Part shown: one piece after another, positions 1-7,725 of the stretch | Numbering within the stretch: position 1 is the first letter of the stretch | How the letters are laid out: each line of letters begins with the position of its first letter | Assembly (NCBI GenBank): GCA_004151065.3 | Contig: NWUY0303932853.1 | Coordinates: forward strand, 1 to 13,881 | Length of the DNA stretch: 13,881 nt | From: Larix sibirica | Lineage: Eukaryota > Streptophyta > Pinopsida > Pinales > Pinaceae | Direction: 5' to 3' | Notes under the pieces: model-generated | Databases searched by the model: none | Seen by the model: only the letters and a program-made list of their open reading frames with translations | Told to the model about the DNA's origin: nothing | Translations under genes and position numbers: made by a program

Positions 1-2
1 AT

Positions 3-578
3 ATGAGGAGAGGTAGACGTGCTCGTGGTGAGCATAGTAATGTTGGTGGTGGTGCCCCGGTGCAGGCTAGCCCCAGCCGGGAGCAATGGAACGTTGTTGC
101 GACGGTTGTCTTCTTTCGTCGGTTCTTCCCAACGGGTGTGCAGCAGGAGGTGGAGGAGATTGAAGCGGACTTATGGCACCTAGTGGGGGAGGAGGAGATG
201 CTTGAGGAGGCAGTTGCGATGGCGGATTGGATCCATGACCCGGGTAACACGCTGGGGTAGATGGCCCTGTATAATCGGGCTTTCATCACTCTGTGGGTTA
301 CCAAAACTCTGATCGCACAGTGCCTGGAAATTCGAGGTGACGCTCTGTCTGGTTTTCCACGACTCCAAAAGCTGGAAGAGCTTTGTAAGTATACTGCTGA
401 AAATTGTCACTGAATTCACATGAAGTTAGATGCTCTGGCTGGTGACGTGGGGTTTTCCTTTCTGTCACGCCCCAAGAAAGTGGTGAATCCAAGGGAGATA
501 ATTTTGGGTGATAAGGGGGAGGCTGTGGAGGCACCCCCGGTTGTAATCATCGAGGACGAGGCTGGTCCGTCCGTTTAA
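3..578 (+). pseudogene. Broken ORF of unknown function (acidic, helical), last ORF of LINE-X
   Basis: One frame runs from the left edge to a TAA at 576-578, broken only by TAG at 258-260 and TGA at 411-413. Both stops can arise by one C-to-T change (CAG to TAG, CGA to TGA), so this looks like one protein of at least 191 codons that has decayed. The N-terminal part is Arg/Gly-rich (MRRGRRARGEHSNVGGG) and is followed by an acidic, probably helical segment around residues 48-72. The C-terminus is acidic and proline-containing and ends PSV. The ATG at base 3 may be internal, since the frame is open at the window edge. I do not recognise the family and see no zinc knuckle, nuclease or reverse transcriptase motif. 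The region is clearly more GC-rich than the rest of the window. A retroelement accessory or gag-like protein is the most likely source given the A-tailed sequence downstream. Confidence 0.5.
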
Positions 579-1056
579 TGCAGCATCTTTGGATTTTATC
601 GGCATGGTGTCTATTGGCATGGGGATTATCGGCATGGTGAAGGTCAGATTATCATTTGGTTTTGTTATAATGTGGTCTCTGTTCTGGTTCTTTGGTTATG
701 GGTCTGCTTTTTGGTAACTATTTGTTTGTATGGTTTACTTTTTGAACTCTCGGGGCTGGACCTCGTTTAGGATAGGAGATTTGGGACATGTAGCTTATGG
801 TGCTTTAGCTCTCGGGCTCTGACCTGGTCTTTTTGTTAGCGGTTTGGCCTAGGTAACTCTGTTTGGATCTATGACACTTTGGATATGGGTTTATGGGGTT
901 TCTGGGTCTGTCTGATGCTTTGTGGTGGCTCTGTTAGCATCGGGATGATGCTCTGTGGTGGCTCTGTTAGCACTGAGATGGATGTAATGCTGAAAGTATG
1001 TAATTTTGCTACTTTATTAATAGAATGAAAGGTCCTTTTTTTGCTAAAAAAAAAAA
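579..1056 (+). other. G/T-rich 3' untranslated tail ending in an A tract
   Basis: No open frame of note lies here. The stretch is rich in G and T with repeated phrases such as atcggcatggtg (near 599 and 629) and gctctgttagca (in the 33-bp repeat at 913-978). It closes with an AT-rich stretch, a T run and A11 at 1046-1056. This fits a LINE 3' UTR and poly(A) tail. A host transcript fragment is possible but less likely, given the retroelement sequence immediately beyond. Confidence 0.5.
913..978 (+). repeat. Tandem repeat, 2 x 33 bp
   Basis: Two adjacent 33-bp units (913-945, 946-978) share the core tgtggtggctctgttagca and differ at only a few positions. They lie in the tail of LINE-X, about 70 bases before its A tract. 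Short tandem units just before the tail are common in plant LINE 3' UTRs. Confidence 0.8.
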
Positions 1057-1361
1057 TCCCTCTAACGTCTAGTGCATATATCATGGAGAAATCAAAAGAG
1101 GTGTCATTGTTGGAAATCTCAATTCCAGATGTTACAAAAATCCACTCAATATTTAATTATAAGTGGTCATATGCATATTTACCTCCTCTAGATTTGTAGA
1201 GGTGGATCCACTCAACTTGGATGGATAATCGTGAGATATCTCTTTGTTCCAAAGGTTTTTTGATTGTTTTGCTTACAATCATGTTGATTATTAAAAGGTG
1301 ATTAAGGAGAGGCCCTAGTTTTGGAGAATATTGGCACTTTAATCACTCCATGCAGGTTTCT

Positions 1362-1415
1362 AGAATTTGACCCTAACACATTATTAATAGAATTTGTCCC
1401 TAACAGACTATTAAT
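1362..1415 (+). repeat. In-frame tandem duplication, 2 x 27 bp, inside LINE-Y ORF1
   Basis: Units 1362-1388 and 1389-1415 both begin agaatttg, contain ccctaaca and end attaat, with a few mismatches. The length is nine codons exactly. It duplicates the EFDPN motif region of DUF4283 (EFDPNTLLI then EFVPNRLLI). Confidence 0.85.
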
Positions 1416-1432
1416 AATTAGAATGCTACTTT

Positions 1433-1437
1433 AGGAC
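1433..1437. repeat. Target site duplication, left copy (AGGAC)
   Basis: Five bases directly before the LTR start at 1438. The partner after the other LTR is AGGCC (5952-5956), with one mismatch. Five base pairs is the usual size for Ty3/gypsy and Ty1/copia integrases. The LINE-Y reading frame continues across the site when one copy is discounted, which supports this boundary. Confidence 0.75.
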
Positions 1438-2552
1438 TCTTAGCACTACAAGATGTTCTCGATTATAAAGGAACATGCCTAGCACATCTTGAATATTTGC
1501 ATGGTTTGTTTGGGTTGAAAGGTAGATCAAATAGGTCAGATAGGTTGGGGATCTAGTAAATCTTTTCAACATAAAATTATATGATCAACAGTAACTCATA
1601 AAGTCAGGGGCATTTAAACTGACAACTAAACATTTAATGGATAATGAGATATGGAGGAATGGCAAAAAACATAAACACAAGTCAACAAACTGTTTACTTA
1701 TGTGCAGACGATTTCCAAGTTCAAAATGATATTTTAAACTTGAAACAAAATACTCGATACAACTTACAAAAAGACGGGTAATTAGTAGTAAAGCATCACT
1801 GTAATCGAAGCTAAATTTTATGGAAATCAATGTGTTGCAGAAATCCCCATTGTATTCAAGTAAGCATAAATAAAGTAGACTTACAATAGGAACATGGTCT
1901 AACTACCAGTATATCTGAATCACTGAGCATGAGACACTGTAGGGTATGAAACTCCTCAATTACAATTCTTAGACTTCACTCAAACTCTTCCTACTCAAAC
2001 CCCCTGTTACATTACTCCTCATAAAATTTATAGAAATTACTTTATATGAGTTGTTACAAGTTTTTTGGAATAAAATTCTATCAATAAACCAAACAATAGT
2101 GAGAATATCTCATCCATCACAAGGAATTAGGAACTATTGGGGTCAAATACATTTAAATATGGAGTTCGTTCCTTGACTATGCGTTTTTAGAAAATTGAAA
2201 CCCGCGAAATCTAGAAAATTGGTTTCAAATATCCACACATAGCACTCAAACCATTGCTTATTTTGGCAAACTTCAGCATGCAACACCTAATTGGGTCTGT
2301 CCCCCAAAAAACCCATGTTTTAGCTTTTAATAATTCATCTTCGTTTGCTCGCAAATTTCTTCGCAAGATGACCTCTAAAATAGGCATTTCCAGAAATTCT
2401 GGCAGCACCCTTTATAGAAAAAAGTCATGATTTCCCTGTCAGAACTTGAAACTTCCAACAATGCCTCCCATGTTAATTTTTTGCTTTCTGCTATTGGAAC
2501 ACAAGAATAGGAGGAATATTAAAAACTTGGGATGACAAGTTTAGGACTAACA
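1438..2552 (-). repeat. 3' LTR of the gag-only element (1115 bp)
   Basis: It aligns with 4878-5951 along its full length apart from one 41-bp segment (about 1659-1699) that is absent from the other copy. On the plus strand the outer end is TCTTAG, so the expected TG has become TC, while the inner end keeps CTAACA (2547-2552). A ccctttata block at 2408-2416 gives TATAAAGGG on the element strand and is conserved in both copies. Confidence 0.9.
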
Positions 2553-2865
2553 TCTGGCTCCAATTGGGGATGGTATTCTTCTTGTGAGATACCAAGAACA
2601 AGCAGACCTTGTGCCTTTATCCTGAAACCATCTCTGAAATCTTATAACCTACCTTGAAAACATCCACACTTTGCAAACAAACTACAATCTGAAGAAAAGC
2701 TATAATCTGAAAATGCCACTCTATACAGTGCCTTATTTCCATTGGGCTATGGAGTTTGATTTCAAAAATAACGCACACTGTAAACAAACTCAAACCGAAA
2801 CTAAATGCTCAAGAAGCGATCTTATTTATGTACATATTTTATACTAACCAAATGAATTGCTCTGC
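2553..2865 (-). other. 3' non-coding end of the LTR element with a weak polypurine tract
   Basis: This lies between the stop of the degraded ORF (2866-2868) and the 3' LTR. Read on the minus strand, the bases just before the LTR are TCCCCAATTGGAGCCAGA, which is purine-rich only at the end (GGAGCCAGA). This is a poor polypurine tract, either decayed or atypical. No open frame is seen. Confidence 0.5.
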
Positions 2866-3698
2866 TCAAGTGTATACAAACTTCCAAAGTAACCATTCAA
2901 TTACTTTATCAACCAACTGAAAATGGCTTCCATCTTTAAGCACACATATGATTGAAGAAACTGAAAAGTATAAAAGATGATGATCCAGAAAACCATACTT
3001 ACAATTGTGGAACTTTGTCTTTAAGAAGTAAAAAATACAAGACCTATAATTCCATTTCAATTCCATGTAACTTGCCACATAATCATAAAAATCAAGAAAA
3101 TGAACATGTCGATTCAAAAGATATGCCTACCATTGCATGAACTTTGTTTTACTAAGAAAACAATGACCTCCTTGTTTCCTCAACAACAAGTCTTGAACAA
3201 TATTAGTTCCATGGCAATCAATAGCAGCCAAATTTCTAAAGACTATTGTAGGTGCTTGAAAAACACATGCCAAGTTAAAATTCTGATCTTGATCATCTGC
3301 TTGACAAATTTTAGGTTCAAATGAATAGCTTAAAAAATATTCTTTAAATTGTTGGCTTTCTCCTTGCAATAAAACTCTTGGCCAAAATTTGAAAACATAT
3401 AATCCTGAGTGTCAACAAGAGGACATTTTGAAACAACTACTTGCTTTTCAACAAATTGATCATGTAACAATTTTCCATTAGGACTTAAAAAATTCCCACC
3501 ATTGTCAATAGAAGAATCTCTACAATGTGAATATGTACAATCACCCTTTGCAAAATTAACTTCAAAAATTCTAGAAGTATGATCATCCCTGACAATAGGA
3601 AACTCTGATTTGTTTATTGTAAGATCTTGAGAAAAATAACAATTTGAAAATGATGTGCCAGCACATGGAAGGAAAAGAGAACCCATATATGATTTATG
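2866..3698 (-). pseudogene. Unknown coding region downstream of gag in the LTR element
   Basis: This follows the gag stop (TAA, 3699-3701) in the same frame, with MGSLFLPCAGTSF starting at 3686 and the frame open to TAA at 3330-3332. A shifted frame overlapping from about 3369 continues (LQGESQQFKEYFLSYSF...) to TAG at 3127-3129, and past that stop the same frame stays open to TGA at 2866-2868. Coding sense, frame continuity and the lack of competing stops suggest one long C-terminal extension of the gag protein, about 275 codons, broken by two stops and one frameshift. The last part is rich in Phe, Tyr and Leu (LDFYDYVASYMELKWNYRSC). I see no protease DSG/DTG site, no CCHC knuckle, no RT YxDD box and no integrase HHCC motif. 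A captured host fragment or a family-specific domain are both possible; I do not assign a function. Confidence 0.5.
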
Positions 3699-4562
3699 TT
3701 ATTCATATCCTTTCTCTTGTTCTTCTACATTCAAACCTTCATCCCAAAACTGATTTGATAGCTTTCCACAATCCCAAAGGTTGTCTTCAATCTCTTTAGC
3801 ATGAGTAAACATATGTTCTAAGGATGAATATTTCCTCTCTCTAAGATAATGAACTAAATCAGGATGTTGAGCTACTGTGTAATACAACATGGTGACAGCT
3901 TTAGAAAGTTGAATGTCTTTAGGCATGTTAAGATAAAAGCTATGAAATCTCACGTTGAACTTAGTAACAACTTCATCTTTCTTGCTTTTCAAAGCATAAA
4001 ACTCGGAAGTATATTGATCATATGATTTGATTTCACCCCAATATCTCAAAAATGTATTACGAAAGTAAATCCGTGAATCTATTGAATAATCCTCCAAATG
4101 TTTAAACCATTGTCTAGCTTCTCCATATAAAGATTTACAACATGTTCTCGTAATTACATCCTCATGAATGATTTCAAAATTATCTATGAAACAGTCAAAA
4201 GATTCCATTTGCATCTTAGTTGCAATATGATCTTCTCCATTGAACATAAGAAGATATTTTAAAAACTTGAGAGGATAATCATTTAGGATGGATGGTAGCT
4301 TGAGAGGTTTGAAAATTTATTTAATTATGGGCTGAACTTCAGTGAGCTAAATGCAAGGTATAGCAGTGATTGCAGGAGATGGTATATCAATTTTATAATT
4401 TGCAGGCTTACATGATTGGTCATAATCTGAAGAAATGTGGATATGGACATCATTATTGTCATATGGTTCAAATGAAAGAATTGGATCAAGATTAACAATT
4501 ATGGAAGATGTCAAATCTTCTTTTTCCAAGGAGGAATATACAACAGTAAGCTTATGATCTTC
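3699..4562 (-). pseudogene. gag: Degraded Ty3/gypsy gag (retrotransposon gag domain)
   Basis: This would be the structural capsid protein that packages element RNA in cytoplasmic particles. The best-preserved part starts at the ATG at 4247 (182 codons, MFNGEDHIATKMQMESFDCF) and shows the plant gag signature: FNGED, then ESF..F.DNFEI.HEDV, GEARQWF, FL.YWG, RFHSFYLNMP, LRER and a lysine-poor end. The same frame extends upstream through IFKPLKLPSILNDYPLKFLKYLL, as in full-length relatives. It then crosses TAA (4317-4319) and TAG (4347-4349) into 60-70 more codons beginning about 4562, so the true N-terminus is broken by stops. No CCHC zinc knuckle follows, unlike standard gags. The original ATG is not visible. 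Confidence is high for the family and moderate for the upstream limit. Confidence 0.8.
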
Positions 4563-4854
4563 CTAGTATACAAAGCATAAGATAATTCTTCTGATATGTA
4601 AGGGAAAAGACAGGAAAGAAGAGATGAAAAAGAATGTAAGTTCTTTGAAGAAACTCAAGACTTGATACTTGGTCTTTCCATACCATCCTTTCATTTTTTT
4701 TCTGACAACAAAACTTATCCTCCAATGGAGTCTTTTGATTGTAGAGTCACCAAGTGAAAAGTGCAGTCAACCTTTAATGTTTAATCTCTATCCACCACCA
4801 AAAATCAGAACTAATCTTTAAACACAATCTAGGGAAGATATCTTTAATTCTTCG
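4563..4854 (-). other. 5' leader of the LTR element
   Basis: This is the untranslated stretch between the primer binding site and the degraded gag frame (about 290 bases). It is AT-rich with no convincing open frame. It would hold packaging signals in an active relative, but nothing specific can be pointed to here. Confidence 0.5.
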
Positions 4855-4872
4855 TCCTCAACAACGACGCCA
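4855..4872 (-). promoter_or_regulatory. Primer binding site, tRNA-Asp type, mutated
   Basis: On the minus strand the site reads TGGCGTCGTTGTTGAGGA and begins 5 bases after the 5' LTR. It matches 14 of 18 positions of the complement to the 3' end of plant tRNA-Asp (TGGCGCCGTTGCCGGGGA, from memory), the primer commonly used by plant Ty3/gypsy Tat/Athila relatives. All four mismatches are transitions (three C-to-T, one G-to-A). The position, the TGGCG start and the orientation fit the gag strand. Confidence 0.8.
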
Positions 4873-4877
4873 AAAGA

Positions 4878-5951
4878 TGTTAGCACTAGAAGATGCTCTC
4901 AACTGCAAAGGAGCATGCCTAGCACATCTTGAATATTTGCATGGTTTGTTTGGGTTGAAAGGTAGATCAAATAGGTCATATAGGTTGGGGATCTGGTAAA
5001 GCTTTTCAACATAAAATTACATGATCAACAGTAACTCATAAAGTCGGGGGCATTTAAACTAACAACTAGACATTTAATGGATAATGAGATATTGAGGAAT
5101 GTACAGACGATTTCCAAGTTCAAAATGATATTTTAAACTTGAAACAAAATACTTGATACAACTTACAAAATGATAGGTAATTAGCAGTAAAACATCACTG
5201 TAATCGAAGCTAAATTTTGTGGAAATCGATGTGTTGTAGAAATCCCCATTGTATTCAAGTGAGCAGAAATAAAGAAGATCTACAATAGGAACACATTCTA
5301 ACTGTCAGTATATTTGAATCCCTGAGCATGAGACACTGCAAGGTATGAAACTCCTGAATTACAATTCTCAAACTTCACTCAAACTCTTCCTATTCAAACC
5401 CCATGTTACATTACTTCTCATAAAATTTATAGAAATTACATTATATAAGTTGTTACAAGTTTTTGGGAATAAACGTCTATCAATAAACCAAACAATAGTG
5501 AGAATATCGCATCCATCACAAGGAATCGGGAATTGTTGGGGTCAAATACCTTTAAATATGGAGTTAGTTCCTTGACTATGCGGTTTTAGAAAATTGAAAC
5601 CCATGAAATATGGAAAAATCAATCTCAAAGATCCACATGTGTCACTCAAACCATTACTTATTTTGGCAAAATTCTTTTTCGAGTCACCTAATTAGGCTTG
5701 TCCCCGAAAAACCCATATTTTAGATTTTAATAATTCATCTTCATTTGCTCACAAACTGCTTTGCAAGATGACCTCTAAAATAGTCATTTCCAGAAATTTC
5801 GGTAGTGCCCTTTATAGAAAAAATTCATGATTCACTACCGGAACTTGAAACGTCCAGCAATGCCTTCCACAAGAATTTTTTGCTTTATGTTGCCGAAACA
5901 CAGGATTAGGAGGAATATAAAAAACTTGGGATGACAAGTTTAGGACAAAAA
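4878..5951 (-). repeat. 5' LTR of the gag-only element (1074 bp)
   Basis: This is the partner of 1438-2552. The inner edge keeps TGTTAG (plus strand, 4878). The outer edge has decayed: where the other LTR has CTAACA, this one reads CAAAAA (5946-5951). It lacks the 41-bp segment found in the other copy, with ATG at both break points of the longer copy, which fits a deletion at a short direct repeat. This deletion accounts exactly for the length difference. Confidence 0.9.
5808..5816 (-). promoter_or_regulatory. Likely TATA box of the 5' LTR
   Basis: Read on the element strand this is TATAAAGGG, preceded by TTTTTTC. It lies about 135 bases from the LTR 5' end and is fully conserved in the other LTR (2408-2416) while surrounding bases differ. 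This would place transcription start near 5780 and leave a short U3 and a long R-U5. It is a sequence match only. Confidence 0.45.
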
Positions 5952-5956
5952 AGGCC
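5952..5956. repeat. Target site duplication, right copy (AGGCC)
   Basis: Five bases directly after the 5' LTR, matching AGGAC at 1433-1437 with one mismatch. With T1432 in front it restores a continuous codon series into the next LINE-Y codons at 5957. Confidence 0.75.
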
Positions 5957-6660
5957 CACCTCCCAAATCTTCCATTACAATTATGGCATTTATAAGTTCT
6001 TAAAGATATTGGGAATACTTTGGGTAGTTAGGTAAAAATGAATATTAAGAGAGAGTGGGTTTGTGCACATGTGGTCATATTTGTGTTAAGATAGACCTCA
6101 ACACATGTATTCCAAATAAAATGATTATCAAACATGAAATTTTTAGATGGAATCGATTCTTGGATTATGAGAATAAAACATTCCATTGCTAGATTTGTTA
6201 ACAAATAGGACATCTATAGGATTATTGTCCCCATGCATGAGCTCATCCTCCAAGGAGAAAAGGGCCCAATCCAAATCCAAAAAGTTGACAATTTCTCGAC
6301 AATATGATGCTCATTGATGAAGGTGATCAAGAGGAAGAATTACAAACATCAGATTCAAAGAAGGTCAATACCACTTGTTTATAAGTAACAATTGAGGGAA
6401 AAAAATCCCCATGAAGACTAGAGAGGAAGCCTAACATACATATATTTCTTCCTCGAGAATGGAAGTAGTTAACAATGCTATGTCATGAGGAATGAAGAGA
6501 GCTCACAAATAAGAAAACTTTGACTCTGATAAGGAGCATGTATCTTTGATGTTTTATGAAATTCGACTACTTATAGATTGTCCTTGTGGAACCACCTTAA
6601 CGGGGGGTGGATTGAAGTCAAGAAGAAGAAAGCGAAAAAAGATAGGATTGAGGATTCCTA
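5957..6660 (+). pseudogene. LINE-Y ORF1, right half with fossil zinc knuckle
   Basis: This is the C-terminal half of the ORF1 split by the LTR element. It opens with HLPNLPLQLWHL, then VLKDIGNTLG, the standard sequence after DUF4283 in plant LINE ORF1. A frameshift leads to ICVKIDLNTCIPNKMIIKHE and FLDYENKTFHC. At 6187-6228 the Cys and His codons keep perfect CX2CX4HX4C spacing (Cys 6187 and 6196, His 6211, Cys 6226), although three stop codons (6190, 6199, 6217) lie inside the motif. A basic stretch (HPPRRKGPNPNPKS) and an acidic linker follow. Near 6608 WIEVKKKKAKKDR looks like the usual lysine-rich ORF1 end. No endonuclease start of ORF2 is found after it. Confidence 0.8.
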
Positions 6661-7450
6661 CATAGTTTTTCCATCAAGCTTTCCTTTTGTTTCTATTTTG
6701 TTTGAAAGCTAGTTGGTACTTGTACACATATTCTTATATTATCTTATTAGTTGCAGGGAGGAACATCTTTCCATATCTTATGAAATTCTCTTGTTGTATC
6801 TACAAAATGAAACCTCTTTCTTTATGATGAATAACAAGTTATATATATATATATATATATTATTTACTAATTATTGTTATTATTATTTTATTTTTTTTGG
6901 AGGAAAAATAGTCAAAACTTGTTCAACCTAAGGTGAATGAATCTATTTAATTGCAAAGGAATTAAACATTTTTTTTGGCCTTGCTTTACAACTCTTTTAT
7001 CACTGCTGGATTAGTTTGACAAACTGAAATAACTATTTTATGATTTTGATTATGTCTCTAATTTAACTAAATCTGAAAATATAATTTAAAGTAAGTCAAA
7101 AAAATAAATACTTTGTTTATTCAAATTTTGCAACTTGTGATGTAATTTACCATCCTCATCATAAGGTACTTTATTGTTGTGAGGTCCCATATTCAATTGG
7201 GCAAGTGGGGTTTCAATTCGGGTCATGGGAAATTGTAGAGGGTGTCATTCCATTATTATTCTTACATACAATTAGGCATTTTAATTGGTAGTCAATTTGA
7301 AAAAACATGAGTGACTTTGCTTAGTGTTTCGGGTCCCACAGAAGTGTTGAGTAAATTTGGGAGAATGGGTAGAAAAAGTCTAAATGAATGCACCTAAATT
7401 CATGTTGATGTATCACTCATGTAAGTTTTCAACTCTAGAGAATTGTTTTA
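6661..7450. other. AT-rich spacer, no gene seen
   Basis: Only short chance frames are present. It contains the TA microsatellite at 6840-6860 and several A and T runs. The expected ORF2 (endonuclease and reverse transcriptase) of LINE-Y is not recognisable here, so it has been lost or is beyond recognition. Confidence 0.6.
6840..6860. repeat. (TA)n microsatellite
   Basis: A 21-base perfect alternation of T and A, followed by more AT-only sequence. It is likely to vary in length between individuals. Confidence 0.95.
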
Positions 7451-7708
7451 GTGTGGCTCACATTATGGGATCTCTTGGGTGATCTAATGGAATCTATATG
7501 TTTCTACATGACCTCCATTTCTTTATTGGTAGGCTATATGTTTTTACTTGTAATTTCCATCCATATCACATTTGAAGGCTTCTTCCAAGCTTTCTTGAAG
7601 ACCAAGGAGAACCCACTAGTGAAGAAGATGAATTTTGACATTGGATGGTTTAAAGAGCTCTATATAATAGCTAGGCTACCTTTAAGTCGACATAGGAGGG
7701 TGTGGTGA
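7451..7708 (+). other. Small open frame with a hydrophobic segment, unassigned
   Basis: The frame encodes 85 residues starting at GTG or an upstream codon rather than ATG. It has a hydrophobic run around residues 18-40 (YMTSISLLVGYMFLLVISIH) followed by a more polar part (LKTKENPLVKKMNFDIGWFK). I do not recognise it. It lies just before the decayed coding stretch and RNase H domain and may be part of the same element, or it may be chance in an AT-rich region. No promoter or splice signal is evident. Confidence 0.2.
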
Positions 7709-7725
7709 TCCATCTGGTTTCTTAA

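Larger units (their letters stand above)
1..1056 (+). mobile_element. 3' end of a LINE-like retroelement (LINE-X), truncated by the window edge
   Basis: This block has a coding remnant (3-578), then about 470 bases of G/T-rich non-coding sequence, then an 11-A tract at 1046-1056 preceded by a short AT-rich stretch and a T run. That order (ORF, 3' UTR, A tail) is what a LINE 3' end looks like. Directly after the A tract the sequence changes to the ORF1 of a different LINE whose frame is open right up to base 1057, so this block seems to have been inserted into it. No reverse transcriptase is in view, so the class is inferred from the tail and the sharp junction. Confidence 0.5.
1057..1437 (+). 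pseudogene. LINE-Y ORF1, left half (DUF4283 region), interrupted by the LTR element
   Basis: This is the N-terminal to central part of a plant L1-type LINE ORF1 (an RNA-binding, gag-like protein with a DUF4283 domain). The frame is open from the junction with LINE-X at 1057 and includes MEKSKEVSLLEISIPDV from 1083, then a DLxRWIHSTWMDNREISLCSKG-like stretch. The TAG inside that motif (about 1195) is the first break. After a frameshift near 1250 the text reads CFAYNHVDY then KVIKERP-FW, and after another shift TLITPCRFLEFDPNT, which matches the usual DUF4283 end (RPWFW...L..PW.PEFDPN). A 27-bp in-frame duplication follows (1362-1415). The frame reaches TAG GAC at 1432-1437, where the LTR element begins. 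The C-terminal half resumes at 5952. I recognise the family by motif, without alignment. Confidence 0.8.
1438..5951 (-). mobile_element. Small non-autonomous Ty3/gypsy LTR retrotransposon carrying gag only (TR-GAG-like)
   Basis: The element is 4514 bp: 5' LTR at 4878-5951, interior 2553-4877 (2325 bp) and 3' LTR at 1438-2552, all read on the minus strand. Supports are two collinear LTRs, TGTTAG/CTAACA ends where not mutated, a tRNA-Asp-like primer site 5 bases inside the 5' LTR, a gag domain and a 5-bp target duplication. The interior is far too short for a full gag-pol and I find no protease, RT, RNase H or integrase motif in it, so it would have depended on a partner for pol. Gag-only LTR elements of this design are known in plants as TR-GAG elements. 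The LTRs differ at many sites (roughly 85-90% identical by eye), so the insertion is old. It lies inside the ORF1 of LINE-Y. Confidence 0.85.

Noticed and set aside
180-534. Minus-strand open frames over the left edge
   Set aside because: They lie antisense to the plus-strand frame at 3-578, whose single-frame continuity and A-tailed downstream context are stronger.
1585-2408. Minus-strand open frames inside the 3' LTR
   Set aside because: They fall in non-coding LTR sequence and are not kept open in the other LTR copy.
2952-3324. Plus-strand frames inside the LTR element
   Set aside because: They are antisense shadows of the minus-strand coding region, which is in frame with or adjacent to gag.
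5345-5575. 76-codon plus-strand frame
   Set aside because: It lies within the 5' LTR antisense to the element and is broken in the other LTR.
1438-5951. Reading the element as a full autonomous gypsy retrotransposon
   Set aside because: The 2.3-kb interior has no protease, RT, RNase H or integrase motif, and the RNase H at 7911 lies outside the element on the other strand.
6028-6213. Minus-strand 61-codon frame
   Set aside because: It is antisense to the LINE-Y ORF1 right half, which shows family motifs on the plus strand.
6713-6931. 72-codon plus-strand frame with hydrophobic residues
   Set aside because: It runs through the TA microsatellite and T-rich sequence, so its composition explains it.
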